DNA of 64,000 bases, from contig NZ_CP156688.1 of assembly GCF_040616545.1 (NCBI RefSeq), forward strand, positions 186,001 to 250,000. The letters are read 5' to 3'. Position 1 is the stretch's first letter. The number at the start of each line of letters is the position of its first letter. The translations under genes were made by a program, and so were the position numbers. The notes beneath the pieces were generated by a model that saw nothing but the letters and a program-made list of their open reading frames with translations, did no database searches and was not told the DNA's origin. This document shows positions 55,405 through 64,000 of the stretch, in pieces. The stretch is from Akkermansia muciniphila. GTDB taxonomy: Bacteria > Verrucomicrobiota > Verrucomicrobiia > Verrucomicrobiales > Akkermansiaceae.

Positions 55405-57759
55405 GGATACCCCGTAGTAGGCTATAAAAAGGGCGTCCGGATCCGCTTCCCCATAATAACCCTGCCTTTCCTTGTTTTCTTCCGGTCCGGTGTTATTTTT
55501 CCACATGTCGGCGGGGAACTTGATGTTGTCCAGCAGGGGCTTTTCCCATGCTCCCCAGTTGAGATTCAGCACAGCGGGCATCGTCTTGGAGAAGATGGCG
55601 GGATCCGCCGTGTTGGAACCGTTCAGCGTCGTGGATTGGCCGATCTGCTGCGCGCTCATCAGGCCCGCCCCCATGGCGAAGGTGCCAAGCTTCTTGGAGC
55701 TGGTACTAAACTCGTCCGTATATTTATGGCTGAGAATGTGGTCGGCAGGAGTACGGTCAGAGGTCGTGCCGGACCAGCCTTTCAGGTCGTCATAGTTTTG
55801 GGCGAAAATGGCGGACGCCATGAACGGGTCGCCGTTCAGATATTTGTTTCCGTCAAAATTCTGGTATTTCAGACCGGAATACATGTTGACGGAGTAGCCG
55901 GTGGTTTGGGCGGAATCCAGAGACCAGCCTTCCTTCATGGCGAAGTTGTCCGTTTTAATGTCGTTCTTATTGCTCTTGGAGCGATAGACGGAATTGTTCT
56001 TGAAGGGGTTGGACATGTCGTCAATTAGCGGGATGGGCTGGGCGAAAATGACGATTTCCCCGGCTTTCAGGGTGGAGGGGTTCCCCTTGGTGGTTGACCC
56101 GTCGGACTGGTAGGTAACCTTGTCCCTGAAGGATGCGCCGAAGTCCGCTACCTGACGGTCGTTTCTGTCCACGGTATTCTGGACGTAAGGGGTAAGGGGA
56201 TGTTCCGTATAATTGCCCATGGCGCCTACGCCGCCGCCGTTTTTAATGTTGTGGGAAAACATCATAGGCATGAAGCGGTGCTCGCCAAAGTAGGCTCCCC
56301 ACACTTCTCCGTTGGCCCCCTGGAATTTCATGTCCACATTGTACGGGTTCCACCACACATAAACGGGGATGACGGAAAAGGCCAGGTTGATGAATCCCCC
56401 GTTTACGGAGGGGTTCTGGCCGTTGGTTCCGCCGAATCTGGCGTATTGGACGCCGACAAAGGAGTAGAAGCGCAGCAGGATGGGATGGCGCATGTATGTG
56501 TAGCGGTTGTCCATCATCTCCATGTTCGCGGCGGAATCGGAGGCGATCAGCGTGCTCGGCGTGCGGCCGTCCCATTGCAGGGCCGCGGAGGCGTCCTGAC
56601 CTTCTCTCCTGGTGGAGGAATCCCAAACGTTGGCCCACAGGTAGAGCTGGTTCCAGGAGCCGATCGGGCGGTTCTGCTCGGTCGGGCTCCCGTCCTCGGA
56701 CGTGTACGGACGCAGACCGACGTCCGAGGTCTCACCCCGGAATTCCCCAGGCAGTTTTTCCTGGGAGAACATGATATTCAAGTCCTTCTTCAATCCACCG
56801 AATTTAGAATCCGTGAGCAAGCTGGAAGAAACCAGGGAAATGTCATGATAAACCTCTCCCAAATCCTTTAAGCGGCCGTTTTTGTTACTAGCTAACAGGG
56901 AATCAAGAGAGATGAGCTTTCTGACGGCGGACATGTCGTTTCCGGAGCCCGAGGCCATCACGGAAGAAAGGTTGAGGGGTTCCAAATCCGGCCCGGGCGT
57001 GTCCCATGTGGAGCGCAGCACCGTCAAGGCATCCGTGCTTTCTTCAGAGGCGTGCGGCATCAGGTTGATGCGCGCCTTCTGGTTTTCCCCCGTTACCCAC
57101 CAGGCAATGTACTTGCGTGAATTGGCGTTCTTTTTCAGCCCCAGGTTTTTGGAGTAGTCATCCACGCGCACGAGCCGGGCGTAGATTTCCTTATTGTCCT
57201 GGTTTTTAGAACCAACGGGCGTTCCCACCGTGCCATGATTCACCAAGGGGACACTGCGGAGATTCTGATTGGTGAGGGAACGCTTGCCCAGCAGGTTCTT
57301 TCCGGCTTCCAGTGAGCTGAGCCTGCGCAGGTCAGGGTCGGAAATAAGCCAGCGGCGGAACATGGCCTTTCTTCCCGTATCATAAGTGGAAGAAATGGTC
57401 ATGCCCTGGGAGTTGTTTTTGTTGAGCCAGGTATCCCAGCTGTTCCAGACGCCCAGGATGTAGGGAGCGCTTCCTTCACTGGTTCCGGAGGAAAGGATGC
57501 CGGAGTTGGCGGAAACACGCTGGTCGGGCCCCAGCTCACACTGGAGCTGGCCCAGGGCCACTTCCAGGGAAAGCTTGGCTAGGGATTTGGCTTCCGCGGC
57601 GAAAAGCTGCTTCTCGGAAATGCGGACCTGTGAGGACGCAATGGTAAGAAGGCCAACGCTGAGGAGGGCCAGAAGCATCATCAGGGTGATGGTGGCAATC
57701 AGGGCAAACCCCTTGCTGACATGCCTGATAGGACGTTTGGTGAAAAGTTTAGTCTTCAT
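53806..57759 (-). CDS. Verru_Chthon cassette protein A-like, full-length pilin-leader protein
   Basis: The product has 1,317 residues. The N-terminus has a type IV pilin/PilX-like leader: a basic segment, then GFALIATITLMMLLALLSVG and ASSQVRISEKQLFAAEAKSL, the pattern of the Verru_Chthon cassette A family. The long body has a Thr/Ser-rich exported part. It may be a minor pilin-like or surface protein. The central section (about 440-785) differs strongly from the paired copy, while residues before and after are conserved. The ATG at 57759 is chosen because it starts the leader (MKTKLFTKRPIRHVSK). The pilT genes elsewhere in the window could serve it. The usual companions (cassette proteins B, C and D) are not adjacent. 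Confidence 0.8.
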   Translation of the reverse strand: MKTKLFTKRPIRHVSKGFALIATITLMMLLALLSVGLLTIASSQVRISEKQLFAAEAKSLAKLSLEVALGQLQCELGPDQRVSANSGILSSGTSEGSAPYILGVWNSWDTWLNKNNSQGMTISSTYDTGRKAMFRRWLISDPDLRRLSSLEAGKNLLGKRSLTNQNLRSVPLVNHGTVGTPVGSKNQDNKEIYARLVRVDDYSKNLGLKKNANSRKYIAWWVTGENQKARINLMPHASEESTDALTVLRSTWDTPGPDLEPLNLSSVMASGSGNDMSAVRKLISLDSLLASNKNGRLKDLGEVYHDISLVSSSLLTDSKFGGLKKDLNIMFSQEKLPGEFRGETSDVGLRPYTSEDGSPTEQNRPIGSWNQLYLWANVWDSSTRREGQDASAALQWDGRTPSTLIASDSAANMEMMDNRYTYMRHPILLRFYSFVGVQYARFGGTNGQNPSVNGGFINLAFSVIPVYVWWNPYNVDMKFQGANGEVWGAYFGEHRFMPMMFSHNIKNGGGVGAMGNYTEHPLTPYVQNTVDRNDRQVADFGASFRDKVTYQSDGSTTKGNPSTLKAGEIVIFAQPIPLIDDMSNPFKNNSVYRSKSNKNDIKTDNFAMKEGWSLDSAQTTGYSVNMYSGLKYQNFDGNKYLNGDPFMASAIFAQNYDDLKGWSGTTSDRTPADHILSHKYTDEFSTSSKKLGTFAMGAGLMSAQQIGQSTTLNGSNTADPAIFSKTMPAVLNLNWGAWEKPLLDNIKFPADMWKNNTGPEENKERQGYYGEADPDALFIAYYGVSIKWGKPPVIGAYPEGKDYRAKTWQHSSPLFWGGQMPTASELGRLYSPYQFEVKNANSDFFPITISNILSNDGTRLSPFGGPGAEQVNKIVAAELPFQQPSSLAGFAGCRLTPGWYKTDSKAAIAKRFAYQSGVPGVGIGNAFADPMLPPDKVFSHNEIMGDASLGDFWDHGLMINDALWDSWFASSLASRPSSIGGTGKEELKTVLKEAFSTDASSNKAAGIANRRFVPDLQGKPAEAVVDELSRADEGYKQAGKYLTVAGGFNVNSTSQRAWEATLLGLKKRKLLYSRSGMPSVLSNSQTAFSRFGVASSDKSHVDDYGSVGVTQGIPDGEAMAWSDLRTLSDSQIKSLAQNMVKEVKKRGPFLNMSDFVNRRLQSGEMGVKGALQAAIDESSINSTFDELSDMVITPKGGYPNQDAAKGSVYTAAPGYLIQSDVLAVLGNILTTRDDTFTIRAYGELTSREGVVLSRAWCEAVVQRGINYVDPVNSPETPVKKINMKSGALEETELSAVNKAFGRKFNIVSFRWLSPEEV
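56443..56810 (-). repeat. Inner inverted block, left copy
   Basis: Homologous to 58031-58398 (sum of paired positions 114841). Between 56463 and 56661 only three mismatches in about 199 bp are seen; the rest is more diverged. It lies inside the full-length gene at about residues 317-440. Confidence 0.85.
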
Positions 57760-58030
57760 GAGAAATAGTGTATTCCGGCGTGCACTTTTCCGCTCAAGTT
57801 TGAGGAGATAACCCCCACTGTCACGAAGATGCAAAGAGCCAATTCTTAACTCTAGTCAATACAAAAAAGGGCTAGTGCATGCAAGCTCAAAATTGGTTCA
57901 ACCCAAGCATGCCGGGGACACGGTAAATGGAGGGAGGAGCGCCATGGAGAAAGGAAAAACCAGGAATTATACATTTTCAGGAAATACAGCTCTTAAAATC
58001 TCATATTATTGTATTTACATGAAAAATCGA

Positions 58031-58398
58031 ATTCTAAATTCGGGGGTCTTAAAAAAGACCTGAACATTATGTTTTCCCAAGACAAATTGCCGGAAGAATT
58101 CCGCGGAGACAATGCGGACATCGGCCTGCGGCCATATACCTCCGAGGACGGCAACCCCACGGAGCAAACTCGCCCAATTGGCTCCTGGAACCAGCTCTAC
58201 CTGTGGGCCAACGTTTGGGATTCCTCCACCAGGAGAGAAGGCCAGGACGCCTCCGCGGCCCTGCAATGGGACGGCCGCACGCCGAGCACGCTGATCGCCT
58301 CCGATTCCGCCGCGAATATGGAGATGATGGACAACCGCTACACGTACATGCGCCATCCCATCCTGCTGCGCTTCTACTCTTTCGTAGGGATTCAATAC
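58031..58398 (+). repeat. Inner inverted block, right copy
   Basis: Counterpart of 56443-56810. Similarity begins abruptly at ATTCTAAATTCGG (58031), and the best-conserved part is 58180-58378. Sequence upstream of 58031 is unrelated to the full-length gene. Confidence 0.85.
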
Positions 58399-60984
58399 AT
58401 CAAGCACGGCAACAAGCATCCCAACCGCGGCGGCTGGATTGACTTGCGTATTTCCGTGATCCCGGTGTACGTCTGGTGGAACCCGTACAACGTGGACATG
58501 AAATTCCAGGGGCCGTCCGGAGAACCCTGGGGTGGCTATTTCGGCGAACACCGCTTCATGCCCTTGCTGCTTTCCCACAACATTAAATTTGCCTGGAATT
58601 CCCTGGATGACGGACTGTTGGCCAACCACTCCGAATCCATGCTGGTTCCCTACACGAAAAACGTTTCCTACAGCAACCGCCAGGTAGCCGACTTCGGGGC
58701 TTCCTTCAATACCACAGCCAAACTTAAGGGTGACGGCTCTCCGGACAAGAGCGGTTCCTCCACGCTCAAGGCGGGTGAAATCGTTGTCTTCGCCCAGCCC
58801 GTTGTTTCCAACATCGTTCACGGCAACGAAGTTTACCAGGCTAAAAACCAGGACAGAGACTTCGCTCCGGACAGATTCCCCCTCAAGGAAGGCTGGGACC
58901 AGAGCCCGGGACAGGTGAGCTCCTATGCCGTTAACCTGACGGACGGCTTGCGTTATGAATTGCTGGAAGGAAGCGGCTATGAACAGAATGGCACGGCCAA
59001 GGCTTCCGTCATCTTTGCGGAAAATACCAGCCAGCTTACGGAAACCCCCAAAAACCACGTTCTTGCCATGAAATACAGCGAGAATTCATCAAATTCCAAT
59101 CTGGGCACGTTCATGGCGACGGCCGGGCTGATGGAGCCCAGGAAAATGAATTCCAAATCCTCCCGCAACGGCACGAGTACGCCAGAAATTGACATTTTCT
59201 CTAAGACGATGCCCACTATCCTGAACCTCAACTGGGGTGCGTGGGAAAAACCTCTGATTGACCAGGTAAGGTTCCCCGCGGACTTGTGGCAGGATAATGA
59301 AGGGCCCAATGAAGAAGCTAAAAAATCCGGTGAATATGGAACGCCTTCCCAGGATTCCACGTTCATAGCCTACTACGGGGTATCGATCAAATGGGGCAAG
59401 CCTCCGGTCATTGGGGCCTACCCCGAAGGCAAGGACTACCGCGCCAAGACCTGGCAGCACTCCAGCCCCCTCTTCTGGGGCGGGCAGATGCCCACCGCAT
59501 CCGAGCTCGGACGCCTCTACAGCCCCTACCAGTTTGAAGTCAAGAACGCCAACAGCGACTTCTTCCCCATCACCATCTCCAACATCCTCTCCAACGACGG
59601 CACCAGGCTCTCCCCCTTCGGCGGACCGGGCGCCGAGCAGGTCAACAAGATCGTGGCCGCTGAACTCCCCTTCCAGCAGCCCTCCAGCCTGGCGGGCTTT
59701 GCCGGATGCCGCCTCACCCCGGGATGGTACAAGACCGACTCCAAGGCGGCCATCGCCAAGCGCTTCGCCTACCAGTCCGGCGTTCCGGGCGTGGGTATCG
59801 GCAACGCCTTTGCCGACCCCATGCTCCCCCCGGACAAGGTCTTCTCCCACAATGAAATCATGGGAGACGCCTCCCTGGGGGACTTCTGGGACCACGGCCT
59901 GATGATCAACGACGCCCTCTGGGACTCCTGGTTTGCCTCCTCCCTGGCCTCCCGCCCCTCCAGCATCGGCGGCACGGGCAAGGAAGAACTCAAAACCGTC
60001 CTGAAGGAAGCCTTCTCCACGGACGCCTCCTCCAACAAGGCCGCAGGCATTGCCAACAGGCGCTTCGTCCCGGACCTCCAGGGCAAGCCCGCCGAAGCCG
60101 TCGTGGACGAACTCTCCAGGGCCGACGAGGGCTACAAGCAGGCCGGCAAGTACCTCACCGTGGCCGGAGGCTTCAACGTCAACTCCACCTCCCAGCGCGC
60201 CTGGGAGGCCACCCTGCTGGGGCTGAAAAAGAGAAAGCTCCTCTACTCCAGGAGCGGCATGCCCTCCGTGCTCAGCAACAGCCAGACGGCCTTCTCCCGC
60301 TTCGGGGTGGCCAGCAGCGACAAGTCCCACGTGGACGACTACGGCTCGGTGGGGGTCACGCAGGGCATCCCGGACGGGGAGGCCATGGCGTGGTCGGACC
60401 TCAGAACGCTCAGCGACTCCCAGATCAAGTCCCTGGCCCAGAACATGGTCAAGGAGGTCAAGAAGAGGGGGCCCTTCCTGAACATGTCCGACTTTGTCAA
60501 CCGCCGCCTGCAGAGCGGGGAGATGGGGGTGAAGGGGGCGCTTCAGGCGGCTATTGACGAAAGCTCCATCAACAGCACGTTTGACGAACTCTCCGACATG
60601 GTCATCACGCCCAAGGGAGGGTACCCGAACCAGGACGCGGCCAAGGGGTCGGTGTATACGGCGGCTCCCGGCTACCTGATCCAGTCCGACGTGCTGGCAG
60701 TACTAGGCAACATTCTGACGACGCGTGACGATACGTTTACGATCCGGGCCTACGGGGAGCTGACCAGCCGCGAGGGGGTGGTGCTGTCGCGCGCGTGGTG
60801 CGAGGCGGTGGTGCAGAGGGGGATCAACTACGTGGACCCGGTCAACAGCCCGGAAACACCGGTCAAGAAGATCAACATGAAGAGCGGCGCCCTGGAGGAG
60901 ACGGAGCTGAGCGCGGTGAACAAGGCGTTTGGGAGGAAGTTCAACATCGTGTCCTTCCGTTGGCTGTCTCCCGAGGAGGTGTAG
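58031..60984 (+). pseudogene. 5'-truncated second copy of the cassette gene (possible silent copy)
   Basis: The frame is open to 60984 (a TTG could start it at 58009) and begins within homology to residue 317 of the full-length gene (SKFGGLKKDLNIMFSQ). It has no pilin leader, no signal peptide, and no clear promoter or start; the first ATG in homology is at 58069. Its central part (about 58400-59385) differs from the other copy but keeps islands such as YVWWNPYNVDMKF, NRQVADFGASF and GEIVVFAQP. From 59386 it is identical to the other gene to the stop and beyond. An intact frame of 984 codons without a start argues for a reservoir kept by selection or very recent truncation. Confidence 0.78.
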
Positions 60985-61143
60985 GAGAGAGGAAGAACAG
61001 AAGAGAGAGAAGAAGAGTCTGACCAGCGCCGCTTTCCCGGACAGAGAGGGGGGAGCGGCGCTTTTTTGCGCCCAGGCGCAAGGAGGGAAGAGTGAGGTGG
61101 ATGGATGGGATGGGCTTTACACGCAGCTCTACTGGCGGAGGCA
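59386..61143 (+). repeat. Right arm of 1,758-bp inverted repeat
   Basis: Partner of the left arm at 53647-55404. It holds the shared 3' coding part (59386-60984), the terminator at 61025-61067 and about 75 bp beyond. The bordering base change at 59385/55405 is silent (TCG against TCC). Confidence 0.93.
61025..61067 (+). terminator. Terminator of the truncated cassette copy
   Basis: Mirror image of the hairpin at 53723-53765: AGCGCCGCT / AGCGGCGCT followed by TTTTTTG. Confidence 0.88.
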
Positions 61144-61227
61144 ATGGACATCATCAACCCTGTAGACGGGGGAGAAGGCGGGAAAACAGAAAGTTATTAA
61201 ACCAGTTTCATGAACTGAATCCGGCGC

Positions 61228-62013
61228 TTATTTTCTTTTAAGTTCAGCAATAGCTCCGTAATGCGGGATGTCAAATTCCGGAGGGACAATTTCAGCAAGC
61301 AGTTTCATATGCTCCTGTTCCCACGCGGCAATTTCTTTTTCTGCAAGGGAAGCGCCGATGCCCCGGCAGGCTTTCATTCTTCCATTCCAGCTTTCACGGG
61401 TAAAGTGTATGCTTAAAGGATATTCCTCGTGGTAAACGAGCTCAAACAGTTCATGATAGCACCCGGGTATAACTACCGGATGCACCGTTTCTCCCGCGCC
61501 GCTCCACGCAGGATTGTATTTCAGCACCAGTTTTTCACTGGCTCCTGCTATGTTATCCCCAAAGGGGAGCCACGCCATGTATAATACAAGAATACGCCCT
61601 TCCGGTTTAAGCATGCGGAAAAACCCGGGCATAGCCTGCTCATGGTTAAAGTAAAAGAAGCACTGACAGGCGGTAATTACATCAAATGAACAATCGGGAA
61701 AATCCATGTTTTCAGCGGATGCGGCGTGATAGTCAATATCCATGCCGGCTGAAAGAATTTTTGCCTGTTCAATCTGGTTTCCCGAAATATCCGTACCTGT
61801 CCATTTTGCTCCGTAACGGTGCATGTGTCTCGGAAGAACTCCTGTTCCCGTGCCCGTATCAAGTACATTTTGACCGCTTACGCATAGGTTGCGGTTAATG
61901 ATTTTATCGTAGAATTCCTGTGGGTAAATATCGCGGAACAGGGCATAGTCTGCCGAAGCCGTGCCCCAGCCAAAGGCTTTTCCTCCATCTATGTTTTTAT
62001 GGATAATATTCAT
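61228..62013 (-). CDS. Class I SAM-dependent methyltransferase
   Basis: The product has 261 residues. The Rossmann SAM-binding motif is VLDTGTGTGVLPRHM, followed by GTDISGNQIEQAK (acidic loop), AENMDFPDCSFDVITACQCF and the LKPEGRILVLYMAWLP strand. The N-terminal MNIIHKNIDGGKAFGWGTAS resembles Firmicutes enzymes. The ATG at 62013 is chosen, preceded by GGGAG. The gene has lower GC than its surroundings, so horizontal acquisition is likely. The substrate is unknown. It sits immediately outside the right inverted-repeat arm. Confidence 0.88.
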   Translation of the reverse strand: MNIIHKNIDGGKAFGWGTASADYALFRDIYPQEFYDKIINRNLCVSGQNVLDTGTGTGVLPRHMHRYGAKWTGTDISGNQIEQAKILSAGMDIDYHAASAENMDFPDCSFDVITACQCFFYFNHEQAMPGFFRMLKPEGRILVLYMAWLPFGDNIAGASEKLVLKYNPAWSGAGETVHPVVIPGCYHELFELVYHEEYPLSIHFTRESWNGRMKACRGIGASLAEKEIAAWEQEHMKLLAEIVPPEFDIPHYGAIAELKRK

Positions 62014-62505
62014 CCACATCTCCCTTTGCCACGCCTCATTTTCTCCGTTAAGAGAGCCTTCTCGCAAACGCACCTTATCCGACCAGGGGGAACAAACAAG
62101 ATTTCATCTCCTTTACATGAAAATATCATCCTGTGAAATGCCGGACGGCTTATTATATCAGCGCTCCATGTCCGCGCGCATCAACCTTTTTGTTCATCCG
62201 GCCCCCCATCAGGTATCATTTTACCCTGTGCAGACGGGACCATAGATAACGGAGATACTGAATTCATAGGGTTCCGGGCTGGGAAAATGGTCTAATGACC
62301 GCTGGAATTTTCTATTTTTTATCTCCAACATCCCTACTTTGAGCTTGCACGGCCTTCCTCATTCCTGTACTTCACAAGGGATATAAAACCCATCCGGGCT
62401 TTCCGGTGGATTCAGCCTGCCGCATGTTCTCCCGCACGATTGTTTGTCAAGGGTCCATGCAGCCGGACAAAAGCCCCTTCCTTTTATTTTCACTCCCCCG
62501 AATAT
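62014..62505. other. Divergent intergenic region
   Basis: About 490 bp between the leftward methyltransferase and the rightward secreted protein. AT-rich patches with TATATA- and TAAAATAG-like motifs near 62300-62390 and 62470-62500 could be promoters, but no clear -35/-10 pair is convincing. No gene or RNA is recognised. Confidence 0.5.
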
Positions 62506-63318
62506 ATGCGCCTTTTACCTGTCCTGACCATTACCTGCCTTCTCGGAAGCGTGTCTTTCGTCCACGGACAAACCCGCACCCCCGCCAAGCCGGAGCCTGC
62601 CAAACCGGAACCGAATGCTCCGGCAGCCGATACCGTGGACAAGTCCCTTCCTCCCGCCTCCGTCAACGGCATCCGGTTCGTCCTTAAGGCGCCCATGTCC
62701 CTGCCATCCCCCATTTACATGCCCATTGATCCCAAAAGGCTGGAAAAGGTGGAAATCCGCGCCGCCCTTCCCGGACGCCGCAGCGTATACCCCAAAAGCA
62801 GGATCATCACCCTGTTCGGCGGCCTGGACCAGAAGGGCATGCCGACCAACAAGCTCGTCAGCAAACCCCTGCCGACCGACCTGGGCCCCAAAACCCTGGC
62901 GCTGGTAGGAAAGAACAGCACCGGAGAGTTCACGCTGGATTTCATCAATGAGGCGGAGCTGCCGCTGAACTGCATTTACATCCAGAACCTGACCGGCCGT
63001 ACTTTCACCCTGGAGCTTCCCAAACCGCCGCAGGGCGAAAAGAGCGCCATTGAACTGCCCAGCAAATCCACTTACATTTTCGGCAAGGATTCCGCTGACA
63101 GCAAGGATTCCCGCACTACTCCCGCCAATCTGACGTACATGACCCGCTTGAAGAACGGCAAAGTCGTCAAGGTGAAGGACAGAGGCATGATGCTGATCAC
63201 CTATCCGGGACGGAAAGTGGTCATGATTATTTCCCCGGATTCCTCCGGACGCACCGTCGTTCTGACGGAGCTGATGATTTTCAAGGAAAAGCCGGTTTCC
63301 GCCTCTTCCGCCAAGTAG
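62506..63318 (+). CDS. Secreted protein of unknown function
   Basis: The product has 270 residues. The ATG at 62506 gives a signal peptide (RLLPVLTITCLLGSVSFVHG). A Pro/Ala/Glu-rich linker (KPEPAKPEPNAPAAD) is followed by beta-rich sequence with PSPIYMPIDPKRLEKVEIRA, ITLFGGLDQKGMPTNKLVSK and NCIYIQNLTGRTFTLELPK. This is the type of small exported beta protein common in verrucomicrobial genomes, without an assigned family. Upstream is the imported methyltransferase on the other strand. A terminator lies 95 bp downstream. Confidence 0.7.
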   Translation: MRLLPVLTITCLLGSVSFVHGQTRTPAKPEPAKPEPNAPAADTVDKSLPPASVNGIRFVLKAPMSLPSPIYMPIDPKRLEKVEIRAALPGRRSVYPKSRIITLFGGLDQKGMPTNKLVSKPLPTDLGPKTLALVGKNSTGEFTLDFINEAELPLNCIYIQNLTGRTFTLELPKPPQGEKSAIELPSKSTYIFGKDSADSKDSRTTPANLTYMTRLKNGKVVKVKDRGMMLITYPGRKVVMIISPDSSGRTVVLTELMIFKEKPVSASSAK

Positions 63319-63413
63319 CGGAGCAGGTCTTTTTCCCTCCCGGTTTTTCCCCAGATGCGGAAGGCCGGGATGAATAATCATTCAAGAGTCCGAGAGCATC
63401 CCGGACCAGTCGG

Positions 63414-63439
63414 AAAACGGGCGTCACAGCCCGTTTTTT
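63414..63439 (+). terminator. Rho-independent terminator after the secreted protein gene
   Basis: AAAACGGGC pairs with GCCCGTTTT across a 6-nt loop and runs into TTTTTT. It can also act leftward because of the AAAA on the other side. The rest of 63319-63692 contains no convincing gene. Confidence 0.8.
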
Positions 63440-63692
63440 ATGCACTCCTCCAACCATTCTCCGGAATCCGAGCGTAAAAGACCGGGACGCTCCCCGGCGG
63501 GGAGTGAATGCTGATGCGCCTCCGGCAAAGCCGCCCGGCCGCTTTCCGTTCCGGGTAAAACGGCCATATTCCTGCGGGAACAGGAGCACGGCATGAAAGA
63601 ATCAGGCCTTTTCCGTCCACCGGATGACGGCGGAAAGAAGCCTTGACGCTCAGGAGCGCCCGGAAGCTTCATCCACAGGGAGCCACTCCAAC

Positions 63693-64000
63693 CTAATAGA
63701 CCTTGGGCACCAGTCCCTGGCGGCTCATCTTGTCTTCCACCTTGCGGCGGTTTTCTTCCAGACGGCGCGCGTCATAGGTATCATCCACCGGCTGGGCTTC
63801 CGGAATGTCCTCTCCGCGCCCGGCCTGGTACTGCTGTACCTGCGGAAGCACCCCTTCCACCAGTTCCCGGCATATCCAGGAGGGCAGAATGTAGGTTTCC
63901 GTACGTCCGGCGCGGCTGAGGGCCAGCCCTACAAATTTTCCGTTGACGTCAATGACCGGGCATCCGGCACGCTCCGGGAACAGGGTCATGTCCGACTGGA
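63693..64000 (-). CDS. C-terminal end of a trypsin-like protein lacking the catalytic serine (partial)
   Basis: Only the last about 102 codons are in the window; the start lies beyond 64000. DMTLFPERAGCPVIDVNGKF occupies the place of the usual (G)(N/D)SGGP(L) of S1 proteases such as HtrA/DegP, with VGLALSRAGRTETYILPS after it. Ala-Gly-Cys-Pro replaces Ser-Gly-Gly-Pro, so the nucleophile is absent. The last 50 residues are charged and unfamiliar. The upstream half (His and Asp residues) and any PDZ domain are outside the window. Confidence 0.65.
   Translation of the reverse strand, partial: QSDMTLFPERAGCPVIDVNGKFVGLALSRAGRTETYILPSWICRELVEGVLPQVQQYQAGRGEDIPEAQPVDDTYDARRLEENRRKVEDKMSRQGLVPKVY

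Noticed and set aside
57760-57834. Upstream extension of the full-length cassette gene
   Set aside because: The 25 extra codons before 57759 do not look like a pilin leader; the basic pre-leader beginning at 57759 fits the family.
53806-60984. Simple tandem duplication of the cassette gene
   Set aside because: The copies are inverted, not tandem, and the second lacks its 5' third, so simple tandem duplication does not explain the layout.

Overview
The window looks like a chromosomal segment of an Akkermansia-type verrucomicrobium. The base composition is GC-rich, with many genes lacking a strong ribosome-binding site. It carries a secreted GH29 alpha-L-fucosidase, a very divergent FtsZ, and two genes of the pilin-leader type called Verru_Chthon cassette protein A. 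The species is inferred from gene content; no 16S gene is present.

Layout. 1-4181: a tRNA-Thr followed by a small prophage remnant (tail-fibre-like gene, frameshifted small phage gene, GH108 lysin, two small genes). 4523-10631: parB, a glutaminyl-cyclase-like lipoprotein and two membrane von Willebrand A proteins. 10676-19470: mostly minus-strand genes, including a Sla1-like domain protein, an SBF-type transporter, tyrS, a His-rich lipoprotein, a DUF486 protein and an Opp/Dpp-type peptide ABC transporter. 19615-25883: fucosidase, thioredoxin-like protein, carboxynorspermidine dehydrogenase and a secreted metallophosphoesterase. 26193-26762: a CRISPR array with type I-C-like repeats and no cas genes nearby. 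26712-37282 (minus): a DUF6056 membrane protein, ftsZ, ftsA, an NlpC/P60 lipoprotein, a phosphohexomutase and a two-gene ABC exporter. 37448-42882 (plus): a degenerate NAD-synthetase-like protein, mlaE-mlaF-mlaD and a YqjD/YqjE/YqjK-like trio. 43232-53591 (plus): two PilT-type ATPases, a parvulin, an acyltransferase, tRNA-Ala, an O-antigen-polymerase-like protein, kdsB, pyrG and a sodium:solute symporter. 53647-61143: the inverted cassette pair. 61228-64000: a probably imported methyltransferase, a secreted unknown, and the end of a trypsin-like protein lacking the catalytic serine.

Functional themes are envelope building (Mla lipid transport, KDO activation by KdsB with CTP from PyrG, O-antigen-like genes, ABC exporters), division (FtsA/FtsZ) and surface motility or pili (PilT pair).

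The most interesting structure is at 53647-61143. A full-length pilin-leader gene reads leftward, and a second copy lacking about 316 N-terminal residues reads rightward. Their last 1,758 bp form inverted arms in which I see no mismatch, and terminators lie inside the arms. A shorter inverted block of about 370 bp lies just inside the divergent middle sections. This geometry would let recombination fuse the single expressed 5' end to either of two variable cores, which suggests a candidate phase- or antigenic-variation locus.
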